Source: JBHJGM01 sp964405825
Lineage (GTDB): Bacteria > Verrucomicrobiota > Verrucomicrobiia > Opitutales > JBHJGM01
Assembly: GCA_964405825.1 (NCBI GenBank)
Contig: CAYOPI010000012.1
Location: forward strand, 1 to 62,823
Direction of reading: 5' to 3'
DNA: 62,823 nucleotides
Part shown: positions 1-8,081 of the stretch, piece after piece
Layout: every line of letters starts with the position of its first letter
How positions within the stretch are numbered: position 1 is the stretch's first letter
Program-made: the position numbers and the translations under genes
The notes under the pieces: generated by a model
What the model saw: the letters and a program-made list of their open reading frames with translations, nothing else
Told to the model about the DNA's origin: nothing
Database searches by the model: none

Positions 1-239
1 TCCTGGCCAACCTTCTGCGCGAGAAAGGCCGCAAAGCCATGGACGTTGTCCGGGTAGCCCGCATCCCGAATCAATTCCGCGGTGATGACGCGCGTCCTTC
101 CCGTGCTGGTCCGGTAAATTGCGTGGGCCTTGGCAAGGTTGGCGCCGTCGGAGGCCTTGGCCAGGATAGGGCTTATCCGCGAAATCTCACCGCAGGCCGA
201 AAGCAACAGTGCAGAGGCGAAGATCAGAACCATCCTCAC
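1..239 (-). CDS. Putative lipoprotein, 3' end outside window
   Basis: Reading the minus strand from a GTG at 239 (or an ATG at 233) gives a short charged N-terminus, a hydrophobic run, and the lipobox LLSAC at about residues 12-16. This is the signature of a lipoprotein cleaved by signal peptidase II. The frame then stays open through position 1, so at least 79 residues are present and the C-terminus is cut off by the window edge. The mature part starts GEISRISPIL and is polar, with no recognised domain. The GTG start is preferred because it adds an Arg before the hydrophobic segment. The function is unknown; the envelope location follows from the lipobox. Confidence 0.6.
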   Translation of the reverse strand, partial: MRMVLIFASALLLSACGEISRISPILAKASDGANLAKAHAIYRTSTGRTRVITAELIRDAGYPDNVHGFAAFLAQKVGQ

Positions 240-459
240 GAATTGAGCCTGCCCGTTGCGAAGTGGTATCGCAAGGAATGTCTCATGACACCGTAGGGCC
301 TTGGTGTACGCCCAAGGCCATCTATCCAAGGTGCGATCCAGGCGAAGGCCTGGGACGCGCCGAGGGGGCGGACGGTTGCGCCTCACCGTAACCTGAAGGC
401 ACTCGCCTGGATCGCCACGTCGCTCGCTGACTCGCTCCTCGCGATGACGGGGCAGGGGC
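240..459. other. Intergenic stretch between lipoprotein and heptose genes
   Basis: This 220-base gap lies between the lipoprotein start and the stop of the HddC-GmhB gene. The only structured element seen is the dispersed-repeat-like block at 407-453. No T-tract terminator or clear promoter was found. Confidence 0.4.
407..453. repeat. Dispersed extragenic repeat (GTCATCGCGAG type)
   Basis: On the minus strand this block starts GTCATCGCGAGGAGCGAG and ends GACGTGGCGATCCAG. It resembles the widespread extragenic repeat with the pattern GTCATTGCGAGGAGCGAAGCGAC...GCAATCCAG found in many unrelated bacteria. It lies just past the stop codon of the HddC-GmhB gene, a usual place for such elements. 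Only one copy is seen in this window, so repetitiveness here is inferred from resemblance. Confidence 0.55.
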
Positions 460-1698
460 TCACTTCGCCCAGGTGTCGGTCTGGATGGCCGACTGGATGG
501 AGTGCAGCAGCGAGCCGCCGGTGTAGAGGATGCCGGGGAGGCTGGCGCGGCGGCCGGCTTCGACGTCCTTGGGCTTGTCCCCGCAGATGAAACTGCCTTC
601 GCGCCGGATGGGCCACGTGTCGATCGCGCGCAGGAGCATGCCGGGGTTGGGCTTGCGGCAGTCGGACTCGCGCTTGTACTCCCCCACCCCGTGCTCGGCG
701 TGGTATGGGCAAAACTCGTAGGCGTCGAGGTGGGCTCCGTGGCGGCGCAGCTCGGCGTTCATCCACTGCATGAGCGCGTGGAACTGTGCCTCGGTGTAAT
801 AGCCACGGCCGATGCCGGCCTGGTTGGTCACGACGATGACCAGATAGCCCGCCTCGTTGAGCCAGCGCACGGCTTCGATGGCGTCCTGGGTCCAGTCGAA
901 CTTGTCCGGGGTGTGCACGTAGGCGTGATCGACGTTGAGGGTGCCGTCGCGATCGAGAAAGGCGCACGGACGCTGCTGCCAGTTGGGCAATGCCGTCTGG
1001 CCCTCGGCGAGGGTCTCCGGCAGGCCGATGTCGATGAAGAAACCCTCGAAGGCATCGGCGACGAGCTGGCCGGCTTCGGCGAGCCTGGGGAAGCAGTCGT
1101 TCTCGAGGGAGGACCTGCCGTGCGGGAGGGCCTCGATCACGGCGCGGTCCATCAGGTAGATGCCGCCGTTGATCCAGCCTTCGCCCGAACGGCTCTTCTC
1201 GGCAAACTGGGTTACGCGCCGCTGATCGTCACGCACGACTTCGCCGTAGCGGGCAACGTCCTCGACCCGGCGCAGGGCGATGCAGGCACCGTGGTGGCCC
1301 TCCGGCCAGTCGCTGAAGAGACGCAGGTAATTGATGTCAAAGAGGGTGTCGCCATTGAGGACGTAGAAGCGTTCATCGAGGTGCGGCAGGCAGAGTTTGA
1401 CGGCGCCGCCGGTGCCGGCGGGCTCACTCTCGATGACGTACTCGATCTCCAGGCCGAAGCCGCTCCCATTACCGAAGTGCGCCTGAATCTGCTCGGCGAG
1501 GTACCCGATGGAGAGGACCACGCGAGTGATGCCGTGGCGCTTCAGATTCCAGAGCAGGTACTCGAGGAAGGGCTTGCCGCCCACGGGGATGAGCGGCTTG
1601 GGGCAGGCCTTGGTGATCTCGCCCAGGCGCGTGCCAAGGCCCCCGGCCAGGACAACCGCCTGGGTGGGGGCGGTGGAGGCTTGTATCGGCTCAGCCAC
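460..1698 (-). CDS. Bifunctional heptose-1-phosphate nucleotidyltransferase / heptose bisphosphate phosphatase (HddC-GmhB fusion)
   Basis: Residues 14-235 form a sugar nucleotidyltransferase with the N-terminal signature AGGLGTRL, the Lys-containing PKPLIPVGGKP and a metal-binding NGD at about 115-117. Residues 245-412 form a HAD phosphatase of GmhB type with DRDGT at 249-253, VVTNQAGIGRG and a CRKPNPG loop. Together they would dephosphorylate heptose 1,7-bisphosphate and couple the 1-phosphate to a nucleotide, probably GTP by analogy with HddC. In the GmhB half the usual zinc ligands CxH...CxC read CPYH...SDC, so two ligands appear changed. The GTG start shares one base with the hddA stop, indicating translational coupling. 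Confidence 0.85.
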   Translation of the reverse strand: MAEPIQASTAPTQAVVLAGGLGTRLGEITKACPKPLIPVGGKPFLEYLLWNLKRHGITRVVLSIGYLAEQIQAHFGNGSGFGLEIEYVIESEPAGTGGAVKLCLPHLDERFYVLNGDTLFDINYLRLFSDWPEGHHGACIALRRVEDVARYGEVVRDDQRRVTQFAEKSRSGEGWINGGIYLMDRAVIEALPHGRSSLENDCFPRLAEAGQLVADAFEGFFIDIGLPETLAEGQTALPNWQQRPCAFLDRDGTLNVDHAYVHTPDKFDWTQDAIEAVRWLNEAGYLVIVVTNQAGIGRGYYTEAQFHALMQWMNAELRRHGAHLDAYEFCPYHAEHGVGEYKRESDCRKPNPGMLLRAIDTWPIRREGSFICGDKPKDVEAGRRASLPGILYTGGSLLHSIQSAIQTDTWAK

Positions 1699-2732
1699 TA
1701 CAGACGCCCGGTCCAGGCCTGGGAGCCGTGGTGGGTGAAGTGGAAGGGGATGATGCGGCCATTGTGCGGCTCGAGGGCCTTGGCCACCTCGGGCTTACGC
1801 AGCGGATCGGTCATGAAGGCGATGAAGCCGCCCCCGCCCGCGCCGGAGACCTTGCCGGCATAGGCGCCCGCGGCCAGGGCGGTGTCAAAGGCGGCGTCGA
1901 CCTGCGGATTGGTGATGGAGTGCGCGAGCTTCTTCTTGGCCTCCCAGGAGTCCCGCAGGATGTCGGCGATGGAGCGCAGGTCACCCTTGAGGAGGGCCTC
2001 CTTGTACAGCAGGGCGTCCTTCTTGAGCGTGTGGGTGGACTCCAGAGCGTCCTTCTCGCTCTTTTCGATGTTCCGGACCTGCTCGGAGATGATGTTGAAG
2101 GACTCACGCGAGATGGACGTGTAGTACAGCAGCAGCGAGCCCTCGAACTCGTTGAGGATCCAGTCCTTGACCCGCAGCGGGTTCACGATGACACGCTCCT
2201 TCTCGTAGAACTCGATGAAGTTGATGCCGCCGAAGGTCGCGGCGTACTGGTCCTGGCGGCCGCCCTTCTGGCCGAGTTCGAGGCGCTCGATCTTGTAGGC
2301 CAGAAAGGCGATATCGTACTCACCCAGGGGCAGGCGCAGCCACTCGGCGTAGGCCTGAATCATCGAGACGACGATGGTGGAGGAAGAGCCCAGACCCGAG
2401 CCGGGAGGGGCGTCGCAAAAAGTGTTGAGGCGGTGCGGGAGGGGCTTGCCGCCGTTGTAGTGCCGGACGATGTGGTTGTAGACGGCCTTGTGCAGGCAGA
2501 GGCCGTCGGAGGCGTCGTATTCGGCGGCGGGCTCGAAGGACTCCTCCTGCTCCTTGTCGAGCGCGCGGAAGGCCACCTTGTTGTCCTCCCAGGGCTCGAT
2601 GGTGCAGTAGGCGTACAGGTCGATGGTGGCGTTGAGGACGTTGCCGCCGTACAGGTCGCAGTAGGGCGAGACGTCGGTGCCGCCCCCGGCCAGACCGAGG
2701 CGCAGCGGTGCTTTGGCGCGAATAATTTTCAT
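1698..2732 (-). CDS. hddA: D-glycero-D-manno-heptose 7-phosphate kinase
   Basis: This 344-residue GHMP-family kinase starts with KAPLRLGLAGGGTDVSPY. It carries the nucleotide-binding motif PPGSGLGSSSTIVVS at about residues 109-123 and the C-terminal glycine-rich motif KVSGAGGGGF. These match HddA, which phosphorylates heptose 7-phosphate to the 1,7-bisphosphate for GDP-heptose synthesis. It lies 16 bases after a glycosyltransferase and runs directly into the HddC-GmhB fusion, so the three genes form one operon for a heptose-containing surface polymer. Fucokinase-like GHMP kinases are the main alternative, but the heptose phosphatase next door argues for HddA. The heptose isomerase GmhA is not in the window. 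Confidence 0.88.
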   Translation of the reverse strand: MKIIRAKAPLRLGLAGGGTDVSPYCDLYGGNVLNATIDLYAYCTIEPWEDNKVAFRALDKEQEESFEPAAEYDASDGLCLHKAVYNHIVRHYNGGKPLPHRLNTFCDAPPGSGLGSSSTIVVSMIQAYAEWLRLPLGEYDIAFLAYKIERLELGQKGGRQDQYAATFGGINFIEFYEKERVIVNPLRVKDWILNEFEGSLLLYYTSISRESFNIISEQVRNIEKSEKDALESTHTLKKDALLYKEALLKGDLRSIADILRDSWEAKKKLAHSITNPQVDAAFDTALAAGAYAGKVSGAGGGGFIAFMTDPLRKPEVAKALEPHNGRIIPFHFTHHGSQAWTGRL

Positions 2733-2748
2733 GTCAGCTCAGCAGGGG

Positions 2749-3966
2749 TCAGGATTTGCGGGCGCTGGCAGGGGCGGCGGCCTGACCGGAAGGCACCGGA
2801 GCGGCCCCCGGGCGCAGTTCCCGCAGCAAAGGCTGGATATTGGTCTGCCAGGAGGCGTAGGCGAAGTAGCCGTCCCAGTCGGCGTCGGCGATGGCTTCGG
2901 TGGCGGCCAGGCGGCGTTGAAGGCCAGCCTTGAGGGCCTCGAGCGAATCCGGCTCGACGAATTCACCCAGGTTGAAGCGCTCGACGACCTCCTTGAGCGG
3001 GCTCTCCCCGGCCGAGGCGATGACCGGCTTTTTGACCGAAGCGGCGATGTTGATGACGCCGCTCTGGGAATGGAAGGTGTGGTCGTAGGTCAGCACCACG
3101 GTGTCGGCCAGGTTGAAGAGCGCGCTGATCTCCTCGTCGGGGATGAAGTCGTTCTTGAAGATGACGCGATCGGCCACGCCCTCGCTCCGGGCCAGCTCCT
3201 GGTAAAACTCGATGGGCTTGTCCTTGCTGGCCTGAGCGCGTCCGGCGATGACGAAGTAAACCTCAGGATAGTCGGCCATCGCACGGATGAACAGGTCGAG
3301 GTTCTTGTTGTCGCGGATGAAGCCAAAGGCCAGGAAGACGCGGGCGTGGTCGGGCAGGTTGAGCTGCGTGCGCAGGAGCACCGGGCTTGCGTTCATGTTC
3401 TGGACGGCATAGACGCCCACGGGCACCTCGTGCAGGGTGACCCAGGAGGGCACGACGGAGGCGTCGGGCAGCTTCTGGTGAATCAGTCCAAAAGAAAACG
3501 GCGTGTAGGCCAGCCAGACCGAGAGCTTGTGCCACAGCCTGGGCCCGAAGACGTAGTCGCGCAACGGGTCATGCAGGTTCATGCCATAGCGCAAGCCGAA
3601 GATGCGCGAGAGGATCCAGTGTGGCTTGAACCAGAAAGGCGAAAAGTACTCCACGTAGGAGTCGAAGAAGACCAGTCGCGGACGTGACCGCAGCGCGCGC
3701 CAGGCAAGGATGTAGGGGTTGACGATGCTGGCGAGGGCCAGGTGCAGGCCGCGGCGCCACTTCTTCGGGGATTTCGAGCCCGGGCGCATCAGGCTGGGGC
3801 GGCGCGTGTAGGACACGGCGCGACCCTCGAGATAGCCCTCGGCGCAGAGCACTTCCACGCGAACGCCAGCCTCGTGCAGGGCATTGGCCTGATAGTGGAC
3901 ATGCTCGGCGAGACCCCCCACTTCGGCGGGTGCGAAGAACAGTACATCCGGTCGGTCGGCGGCCAC
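2749..3966 (-). CDS. GT4-like glycosyltransferase
   Basis: This 405-residue protein has a two-lobe GT-B layout. The N-terminal half begins DVLFFAPAEVGGLAEHVHYQ, the sugar-acceptor lobe with the usual Gly-rich turn. The C-terminal half holds FLAFGFIRDNKNLDLFIRA, then a segment resembling the nucleotide-sugar binding region and ending near KKPVIASAGESPLKEVV. It probably transfers a sugar, perhaps the heptose made by its operon partners, to a lipid-linked or surface glycan on the cytoplasmic side. The start is GTG. The last about 25 residues are Ala/Pro-rich and look disordered. The donor and acceptor cannot be read from the sequence. Confidence 0.75.
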   Translation of the reverse strand: MAADRPDVLFFAPAEVGGLAEHVHYQANALHEAGVRVEVLCAEGYLEGRAVSYTRRPSLMRPGSKSPKKWRRGLHLALASIVNPYILAWRALRSRPRLVFFDSYVEYFSPFWFKPHWILSRIFGLRYGMNLHDPLRDYVFGPRLWHKLSVWLAYTPFSFGLIHQKLPDASVVPSWVTLHEVPVGVYAVQNMNASPVLLRTQLNLPDHARVFLAFGFIRDNKNLDLFIRAMADYPEVYFVIAGRAQASKDKPIEFYQELARSEGVADRVIFKNDFIPDEEISALFNLADTVVLTYDHTFHSQSGVINIAASVKKPVIASAGESPLKEVVERFNLGEFVEPDSLEALKAGLQRRLAATEAIADADWDGYFAYASWQTNIQPLLRELRPGAAPVPSGQAAAPASARKS

Positions 3967-4173
3967 GGTGCGGCGAGTGGGTTCAGCCTGCAGGAGGCCT
4001 TATGGTCGGACCTCAGGCGGCAGGCAAGTGCGTTCCGTAGTTCGGCAGGATGCGGCCCGAGTTTAAGGACGGACGCCAAAGAGACAACAGCGCCCTGACC
4101 CAGAAGGGGCCGAGGGGTGGCGTCGCCCCGACTTCTCTGGATGAAAAACGTCCGCAAGGCCCGGGTGGCCGGG
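3967..4173. other. Intergenic region with hairpins
   Basis: This 207-base gap separates two co-directional minus-strand genes. On the minus strand an inverted repeat GCCCGG-CCA-CCGGGC begins at the upstream gene's stop codon (about 4158-4173) and is followed 9 bases later by TTTTT at 4144-4148, a weak terminator candidate. Further on, GGGG...CCCC lies inside an outer AGAAG/CTTCT pairing at about 4098-4140. No gene was seen. Confidence 0.35.
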
Positions 4174-5313
4174 CTACTCCAGGTCGATCGGGTCGGGGTC
4201 GTTCGGCGAGGGCTGTTTGAGGATGGTGGGCTCGGGAGTGGCGTCCATGCCCTTGTGCAGGTTGCGCGAAATGGTCTCGAGGCTTTCCCAGAGGATTTGG
4301 CCCATGCACTCGCAGGCCAGGAAATTGGAATTGCTGTAGTGGCCGGCCATCTCGGCGCGCAGTTGCATGACCTTTTCGGGCGGAGCGACGCGGTCCTGGC
4401 ACATGAAGTTGAGGAGGCGATTGACACGGTGCCGCACGCTCTGGCGCCGGCGGTGGATGAGCGCCTGCTCCTCGCGCTGGTACTGGTAGGCCGTCTCGCG
4501 CTCGAGTTCATGCAGGCAGAAGAACACGAACGGGTTGTTCTCCTTGAAGTACTGCGGCATGTAGAAGGTCTTGCGCCCGCTGTAGCTCTGCTGGTCAAAG
4601 TCCATCGCGCGGATGCGCACCTGCGTCTCCTCAAAGTCCGGGGTGAGCACGAAGACGAAGTTGTAGCTGCGCATGTCGCCCAGCAGGCGGATGAAGCAAC
4701 GCTCGTTGAACTTCACCAGCTCCTTGGCCAGGCGGATGTTCTTGACCGGCGGGTCGCCCAGGTAGCGGTCGATGAAGACGTCGCCAGGGATGCCCACCAC
4801 GTGCTCCTCGATCAGGGTGTCACCGCAGGTGATGTAGTGCATGCGGTTGGGCGAGAGCAGGTGCTCGAGTTCCAGGCCGTAGACCCGCGAGGCGTCGGCG
4901 CGCTTGATGTAGTAGTAGTCCTGGTTGTCGTTGCGGGCGTTGACGATGCGCACGCGAAAGGGGTGGGTGTTGCCAAAGGTGCAGTAATCCACACGGTCGC
5001 AGTAGAGGTGGTCCATCACGCGGGTTTCGCCTTCGGCCTTGAGGATGGCGTAAATCTGCGTGAGTCGGCGCGAGATGTCCTGCATCTGCGCGTGCGGGTA
5101 GACGACGGTCTCCCAGAGCGTGTCGTTGCCCTTGCTGTCGATCAGCGGCGCGGAGTCCATGTACTCACACATCTTGTCGTAGGTCAGCGGGAGGGTCTCC
5201 TCGCGCCCGAACTTGCGCAGGTACGTGCGCAGGCCGTCGCCGATGGCGTAGATCGGCTTCTTGCGCGTGCGGCGTCCGCTGGTGAGCGACTGGGTCATGC
5301 TGCCTGTCAGCAT
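4174..5313 (-). CDS. Uncharacterised protein with protein-kinase-like motifs
   Basis: This 379-residue soluble protein has no signal peptide or membrane segment, and I do not recognise the family by name. Several motifs in the order and spacing of a protein-kinase or phosphotransferase fold are visible: YYYIKRAD (Lys at 137, the VAIK-like position), Glu 148 or 150, GDMRSYNFVF (Asp 213 and Asn 218, the D-x4-N catalytic loop) and AMDFD (Asp 238, the DFG position). The C-terminal third is helical and charged. It sits upstream of the heptose genes on the same strand, which may point to phosphorylation of a sugar or surface component. The ATG at 5298 has a better upstream AGG than the one at 5313. 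The kinase assignment is inference. Confidence 0.6.
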   Translation of the reverse strand: MLTGSMTQSLTSGRRTRKKPIYAIGDGLRTYLRKFGREETLPLTYDKMCEYMDSAPLIDSKGNDTLWETVVYPHAQMQDISRRLTQIYAILKAEGETRVMDHLYCDRVDYCTFGNTHPFRVRIVNARNDNQDYYYIKRADASRVYGLELEHLLSPNRMHYITCGDTLIEEHVVGIPGDVFIDRYLGDPPVKNIRLAKELVKFNERCFIRLLGDMRSYNFVFVLTPDFEETQVRIRAMDFDQQSYSGRKTFYMPQYFKENNPFVFFCLHELERETAYQYQREEQALIHRRRQSVRHRVNRLLNFMCQDRVAPPEKVMQLRAEMAGHYSNSNFLACECMGQILWESLETISRNLHKGMDATPEPTILKQPSPNDPDPIDLE

Positions 5314-5429
5314 ATCGGATCAACGGCAGTTCGTCCAACTCAACCGGGCACTGCCTAATGAGGTATTGGCCGGCCTACGCGCGCCTAAGAAGGTTCGACC
5401 TTCACTCGCGGGGCCGAAAGACTTCAGAC

Positions 5430-5903
5430 GTGAGAACCGCAGCCGTGCTGATACTGCTCCTGTCTGCCTTACTGGACCTGGACGCATCGCAGGGGAAAGA
5501 ACCGTGGACGCTGCACGCCTTTGTGGAGGCCTCAAAGATCTCGGAGATATTTCCGAAACGGAATGAGTTCAAAACACTTGTCGAAGAGGGTGAAGTGCCG
5601 CCCGAATTGGAGTTTTCGGTAAACTACCTCAGCGACTTCCTCGGACTTGCCGAGAGCGTCCCCAGAGAGGATGCCCTGACCGCCGACACTCTGTTAGGCC
5701 TGCTGACGAAATTCGCTCAGGAGGCGTCGCCGGTCAGCGAGGCCTTTCCCTGTACGAGCTACGAGGCAAGTACGGACTACTGCGCCATCGATCTCACGTT
5801 GGTGCGGCCCGATGGAACCGGCACCATCTTCTGGATCGTCGCCAGAAAGGAGCAGGGGAAATGGAAACTGACGGCCGCGGACTCAGTGCTGATGTGGGAC
5901 TAA
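5430..5903 (+). CDS. Secreted protein of unknown function
   Basis: From a GTG at 5430 the protein starts VRTAAVLILLLSALLDLDA, a typical Sec signal peptide. A longer frame from 5358 would put 24 charged residues ahead of it and is less likely. GAAAG lies about 10 bases upstream of the GTG. The mature part is about 135 residues, acidic, with two Cys residues near PCTSYEASTDYCAID and a C-terminal beta-rich segment ending AADSVLMWD. No domain is recognised. It is divergently arranged with the kinase-like gene. The periplasmic or exported location is inferred from the signal peptide. Confidence 0.6.
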   Translation: MRTAAVLILLLSALLDLDASQGKEPWTLHAFVEASKISEIFPKRNEFKTLVEEGEVPPELEFSVNYLSDFLGLAESVPREDALTADTLLGLLTKFAQEASPVSEAFPCTSYEASTDYCAIDLTLVRPDGTGTIFWIVARKEQGKWKLTAADSVLMWD

Positions 5904-5979
5904 CTTCGGGACCCCAGACCGCGCTTGCGGCTCTGCCTCGGCTTAGTTGGTCATCGAAAAAAGGTCCCAATCAATAGCC

Positions 5980-6447
5980 ATGAACGACATTTGCACCCGC
6001 TACTGGCACCGATTTCTCGAGGCGAACGGACAAGATCCAAGTGCATCTGAAGCGCCTTCGGTGGATGCGTTCGGAGACAATCCCGAACTGGCCGACTACC
6101 TTGTGGGGCTCGTGCTTGAAGGCAAAAAGACCGCCACCTGTGCGCTGCTGGTCGAATACGAAAAGGACGGCGACCCCCTGCCCCAGGTGGGCCAGCAAAG
6201 CATCTTCGTGAACGGGGCGGGCGAACCGGTGTGCGTTGCCGAAACCACCGAGGTCGAGGTCAAACCCTTCTGCGAGATCGATGCGGCCTTTGCCTACGAT
6301 GAAGGCGAAGATGACCGCACGTACGCCTCGTGGCATCGGGAGCATGTGAAGTACTTCACCCGCACACTCAAAGCAATTGGGCTTGTTTTTGACGAGGGGA
6401 TGCTGACGGTTTGTGAGCGCTTCAAGGTGCTTCACAAGAAGACATGA
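5980..6447 (+). CDS. ASCH domain protein (YhfF type)
   Basis: This 155-residue protein has the ASCH signature. LEGKKTATCALLVEYE corresponds to the conserved G-K-K-T-A-T strand, followed by PQVGQQSIFVNGAGEPVCV, and the EGEDDRTYASWHREHVKYF block near the C-terminus is typical of the YhfF-like branch. ASCH proteins adopt a PUA-like beta-barrel and are thought to bind RNA or nucleotides; some hydrolyse acylated nucleosides. The ATG at 5980 is chosen over a TTG at 5947 because the family begins close to the YWHRF segment and AAGGT lies about 14 bases upstream. It appears to be a stand-alone gene that converges with trxB. Confidence 0.78.
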   Translation: MNDICTRYWHRFLEANGQDPSASEAPSVDAFGDNPELADYLVGLVLEGKKTATCALLVEYEKDGDPLPQVGQQSIFVNGAGEPVCVAETTEVEVKPFCEIDAAFAYDEGEDDRTYASWHREHVKYFTRTLKAIGLVFDEGMLTVCERFKVLHKKT

Positions 6448-6497
6448 AGGGAGCGTGCAGCCTGGCACCCCCTGGATGTGGATTGGCCTGACTGCCC

Positions 6498-7481
6498 CTA
6501 GGCCGTGGCCTCGGCCTCGAGGGAGGAGGGGGCTTCGGTGCCGTGGCCTTCTTCGGCGAGCCAGCGCTCGGCCTCGATGGCGGCCTGGCAGCCCATGCCC
6601 GCGGCGGTGATCGCCTGACGGTAGACGTGGTCAGCGCAGTCCCCGGCCACGTAGACGCCGGGAATGCCCGTGCGCACCTGGCTGCCGGCCTCGGGCGCAA
6701 AGTAGCCGTCGTGGTCCATCGGCAGCTGACCCTGGAAGGGCTGGGTGTTGGGCACGTGGCCGATGGCGATGAAGACACCCCGGGCAGGAATTTCGCGGGT
6801 CTCGCCCGACTGGGTGTCGCGCACGCGAACGGCGCGGGCTTTGCCGTCGTCCCCGGAAAGGACCTCCTCAACGGTGCTGTTCCAGGCCATCTCGACCTTC
6901 GGCGTCTTGAGCAGGCGCTCGGCCATGATGGCGGAGGCGCGCAGCTCGTCGCGGCGGTGGATCACCGTGACCTTGCTGGCAAAACGCGTGAGGAACATGG
7001 CCTCCTCGGCGGCGGTGTCGCCCCCGCCCACGACCACCACTTCCTGGCCGCGGTAGAAGGCACCGTCGCAGGTGGCGCACGTCGTAACGCCCTTGCCGCC
7101 AAAGAGTTCCTGCTCACCCGGAACGCCCAGCAGGCGAGGCGAAGCCCCCGTCGCCACGATCAGGGCGCGGGTGCGGTAGGTGTGCTGTTTGGAAGTCAGC
7201 GTGCGGATTTCGCCTTTCAGGTCGACCGCGTCGATCCGGTCGTTGGCAAAGCGCGCGCCGAACTTCCTGGCCTGCTTGCGCATCTGGTCCATCAGCCCGA
7301 AGCCGTCGACGCCCTCGGGGAAGCCGGGGAAGTTCTCGACCTCGGTGGTGGTGGTGAGCTGACCGCCGGGCTGCCCGCCCTCAATGACCAGCGGGCTGAG
7401 GTTGGCGCGCGCGGCATAAATGGCCGCGGTCAGGCCGGCGCAGCCTGTCCCGAGGATGATGACCTGTTCGACGTCTTCCAT
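6498..7481 (-). CDS. trxB: Thioredoxin reductase
   Basis: This 327-residue flavoprotein contains the FAD-binding ILGTGCAGLTAAIYAARA at the N-terminus, GGQLTTTTEVENFPGFP, the redox-active CATC at residues 135-138, the NADPH-binding VVVGGGDTAAEEA, and a C-terminal GVYVAGDCADHVYRQ FAD motif. It transfers electrons from NADPH to thioredoxin in the cytoplasm. Length and motif order are those of the low-molecular-weight bacterial enzyme. The last 20 residues form a Glu/Ala/Ser-rich tail. It is monocistronic and no thioredoxin gene is adjacent. Confidence 0.95.
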   Translation of the reverse strand: MEDVEQVIILGTGCAGLTAAIYAARANLSPLVIEGGQPGGQLTTTTEVENFPGFPEGVDGFGLMDQMRKQARKFGARFANDRIDAVDLKGEIRTLTSKQHTYRTRALIVATGASPRLLGVPGEQELFGGKGVTTCATCDGAFYRGQEVVVVGGGDTAAEEAMFLTRFASKVTVIHRRDELRASAIMAERLLKTPKVEMAWNSTVEEVLSGDDGKARAVRVRDTQSGETREIPARGVFIAIGHVPNTQPFQGQLPMDHDGYFAPEAGSQVRTGIPGVYVAGDCADHVYRQAITAAGMGCQAAIEAERWLAEEGHGTEAPSSLEAEATA

Positions 7482-7802
7482 GATGTGGCAAAAGCGTTAA
7501 CGGTGAGAGGGTGAGCAACGCCCGCTATTCCCCAAGGCAATAGAGCAGACAAACCCAACCCTGCCAACTTGGCGAGCCTGGAAGCTGGTCAGGCAAAGCG
7601 AACGGAAAAAACTTGCATTCAACAGTGCGCAAATATTCACTTCTCTCACGAATTGCGGATACTCTTCTCAGACCCGTTCAGTCAGTCGTTTCGCCAGGAA
7701 ACGAAAGCCTTGGAAGATGAGTAGGCCCAGATTCTATCTGGACACCTGAAAGCCGATTTAACCGCCTGCAGCGCAGGCATTTGGAAATCGGGACTTTAAG
7801 TT
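7482..7802. other. Divergent intergenic region between trxB and brnT
   Basis: This 321-base stretch is more AT-rich than its surroundings and must hold the promoters of trxB (minus) and of the toxin operon (plus). I could not assign convincing -35/-10 pairs. The clearest structure is the nested hairpin at 7753-7791 directly in front of brnT. No coding frame or RNA gene was recognised. Confidence 0.4.
7753..7791 (+). promoter_or_regulatory. Nested palindrome upstream of brnT
   Basis: The outer arms CCGATTT (7753-7759) and AAATCGG (7785-7791) enclose inner arms GCCTGC (7764-7769) and GCAGGC (7773-7778) around an AGC loop. The element ends 11 bases before the brnT ATG. Toxin-antitoxin operons are usually repressed by their own antitoxin or complex at a palindrome in this position, so this may be the operator; as RNA it could also mask the ribosome binding site. 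Confidence 0.45.
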
Positions 7803-8081
7803 ATGGCAGAGAATTTTGAGTGGGATCTCCAAAAGAGTAACCTAAACGCGCAAAAGCATGGAATCGACTTTGAGACCGGAAAGTTACTGTTTGACGATAG
7901 GGACCGACTTATTCTTCCGGCTCGGAGCGATATCGAGCAACGCCTGCTTGCAGTTGGCAAGATTGCAAATGAATATTGGTGTGCGATCTTCACTGAACGT
8001 GGAGCGACCATTCGCCTGATTAGTGTCCGACGGGCACGCCCAAACGAACGGCGAGCGTATGAGCAAAACCAACTCGGATAA
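7803..8081 (+). CDS. brnT: BrnT family toxin
   Basis: The 92-residue protein fits the BrnT family (RelE-like ribonuclease fold) throughout: FEWDLQKSNLNAQKHGIDFE at the N-terminus, a central acidic stretch, an EYWCAIFTERG strand and the C-terminal IRLISVRRARPNERRAYEQ. BrnT toxins cleave RNA and inhibit translation until bound by an antitoxin. The next gene starts inside its last codons (23-base overlap), as usual for toxin-first BrnT operons. The preceding nested palindrome could be the operator. Confidence 0.88.
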   Translation: MAENFEWDLQKSNLNAQKHGIDFETGKLLFDDRDRLILPARSDIEQRLLAVGKIANEYWCAIFTERGATIRLISVRRARPNERRAYEQNQLG

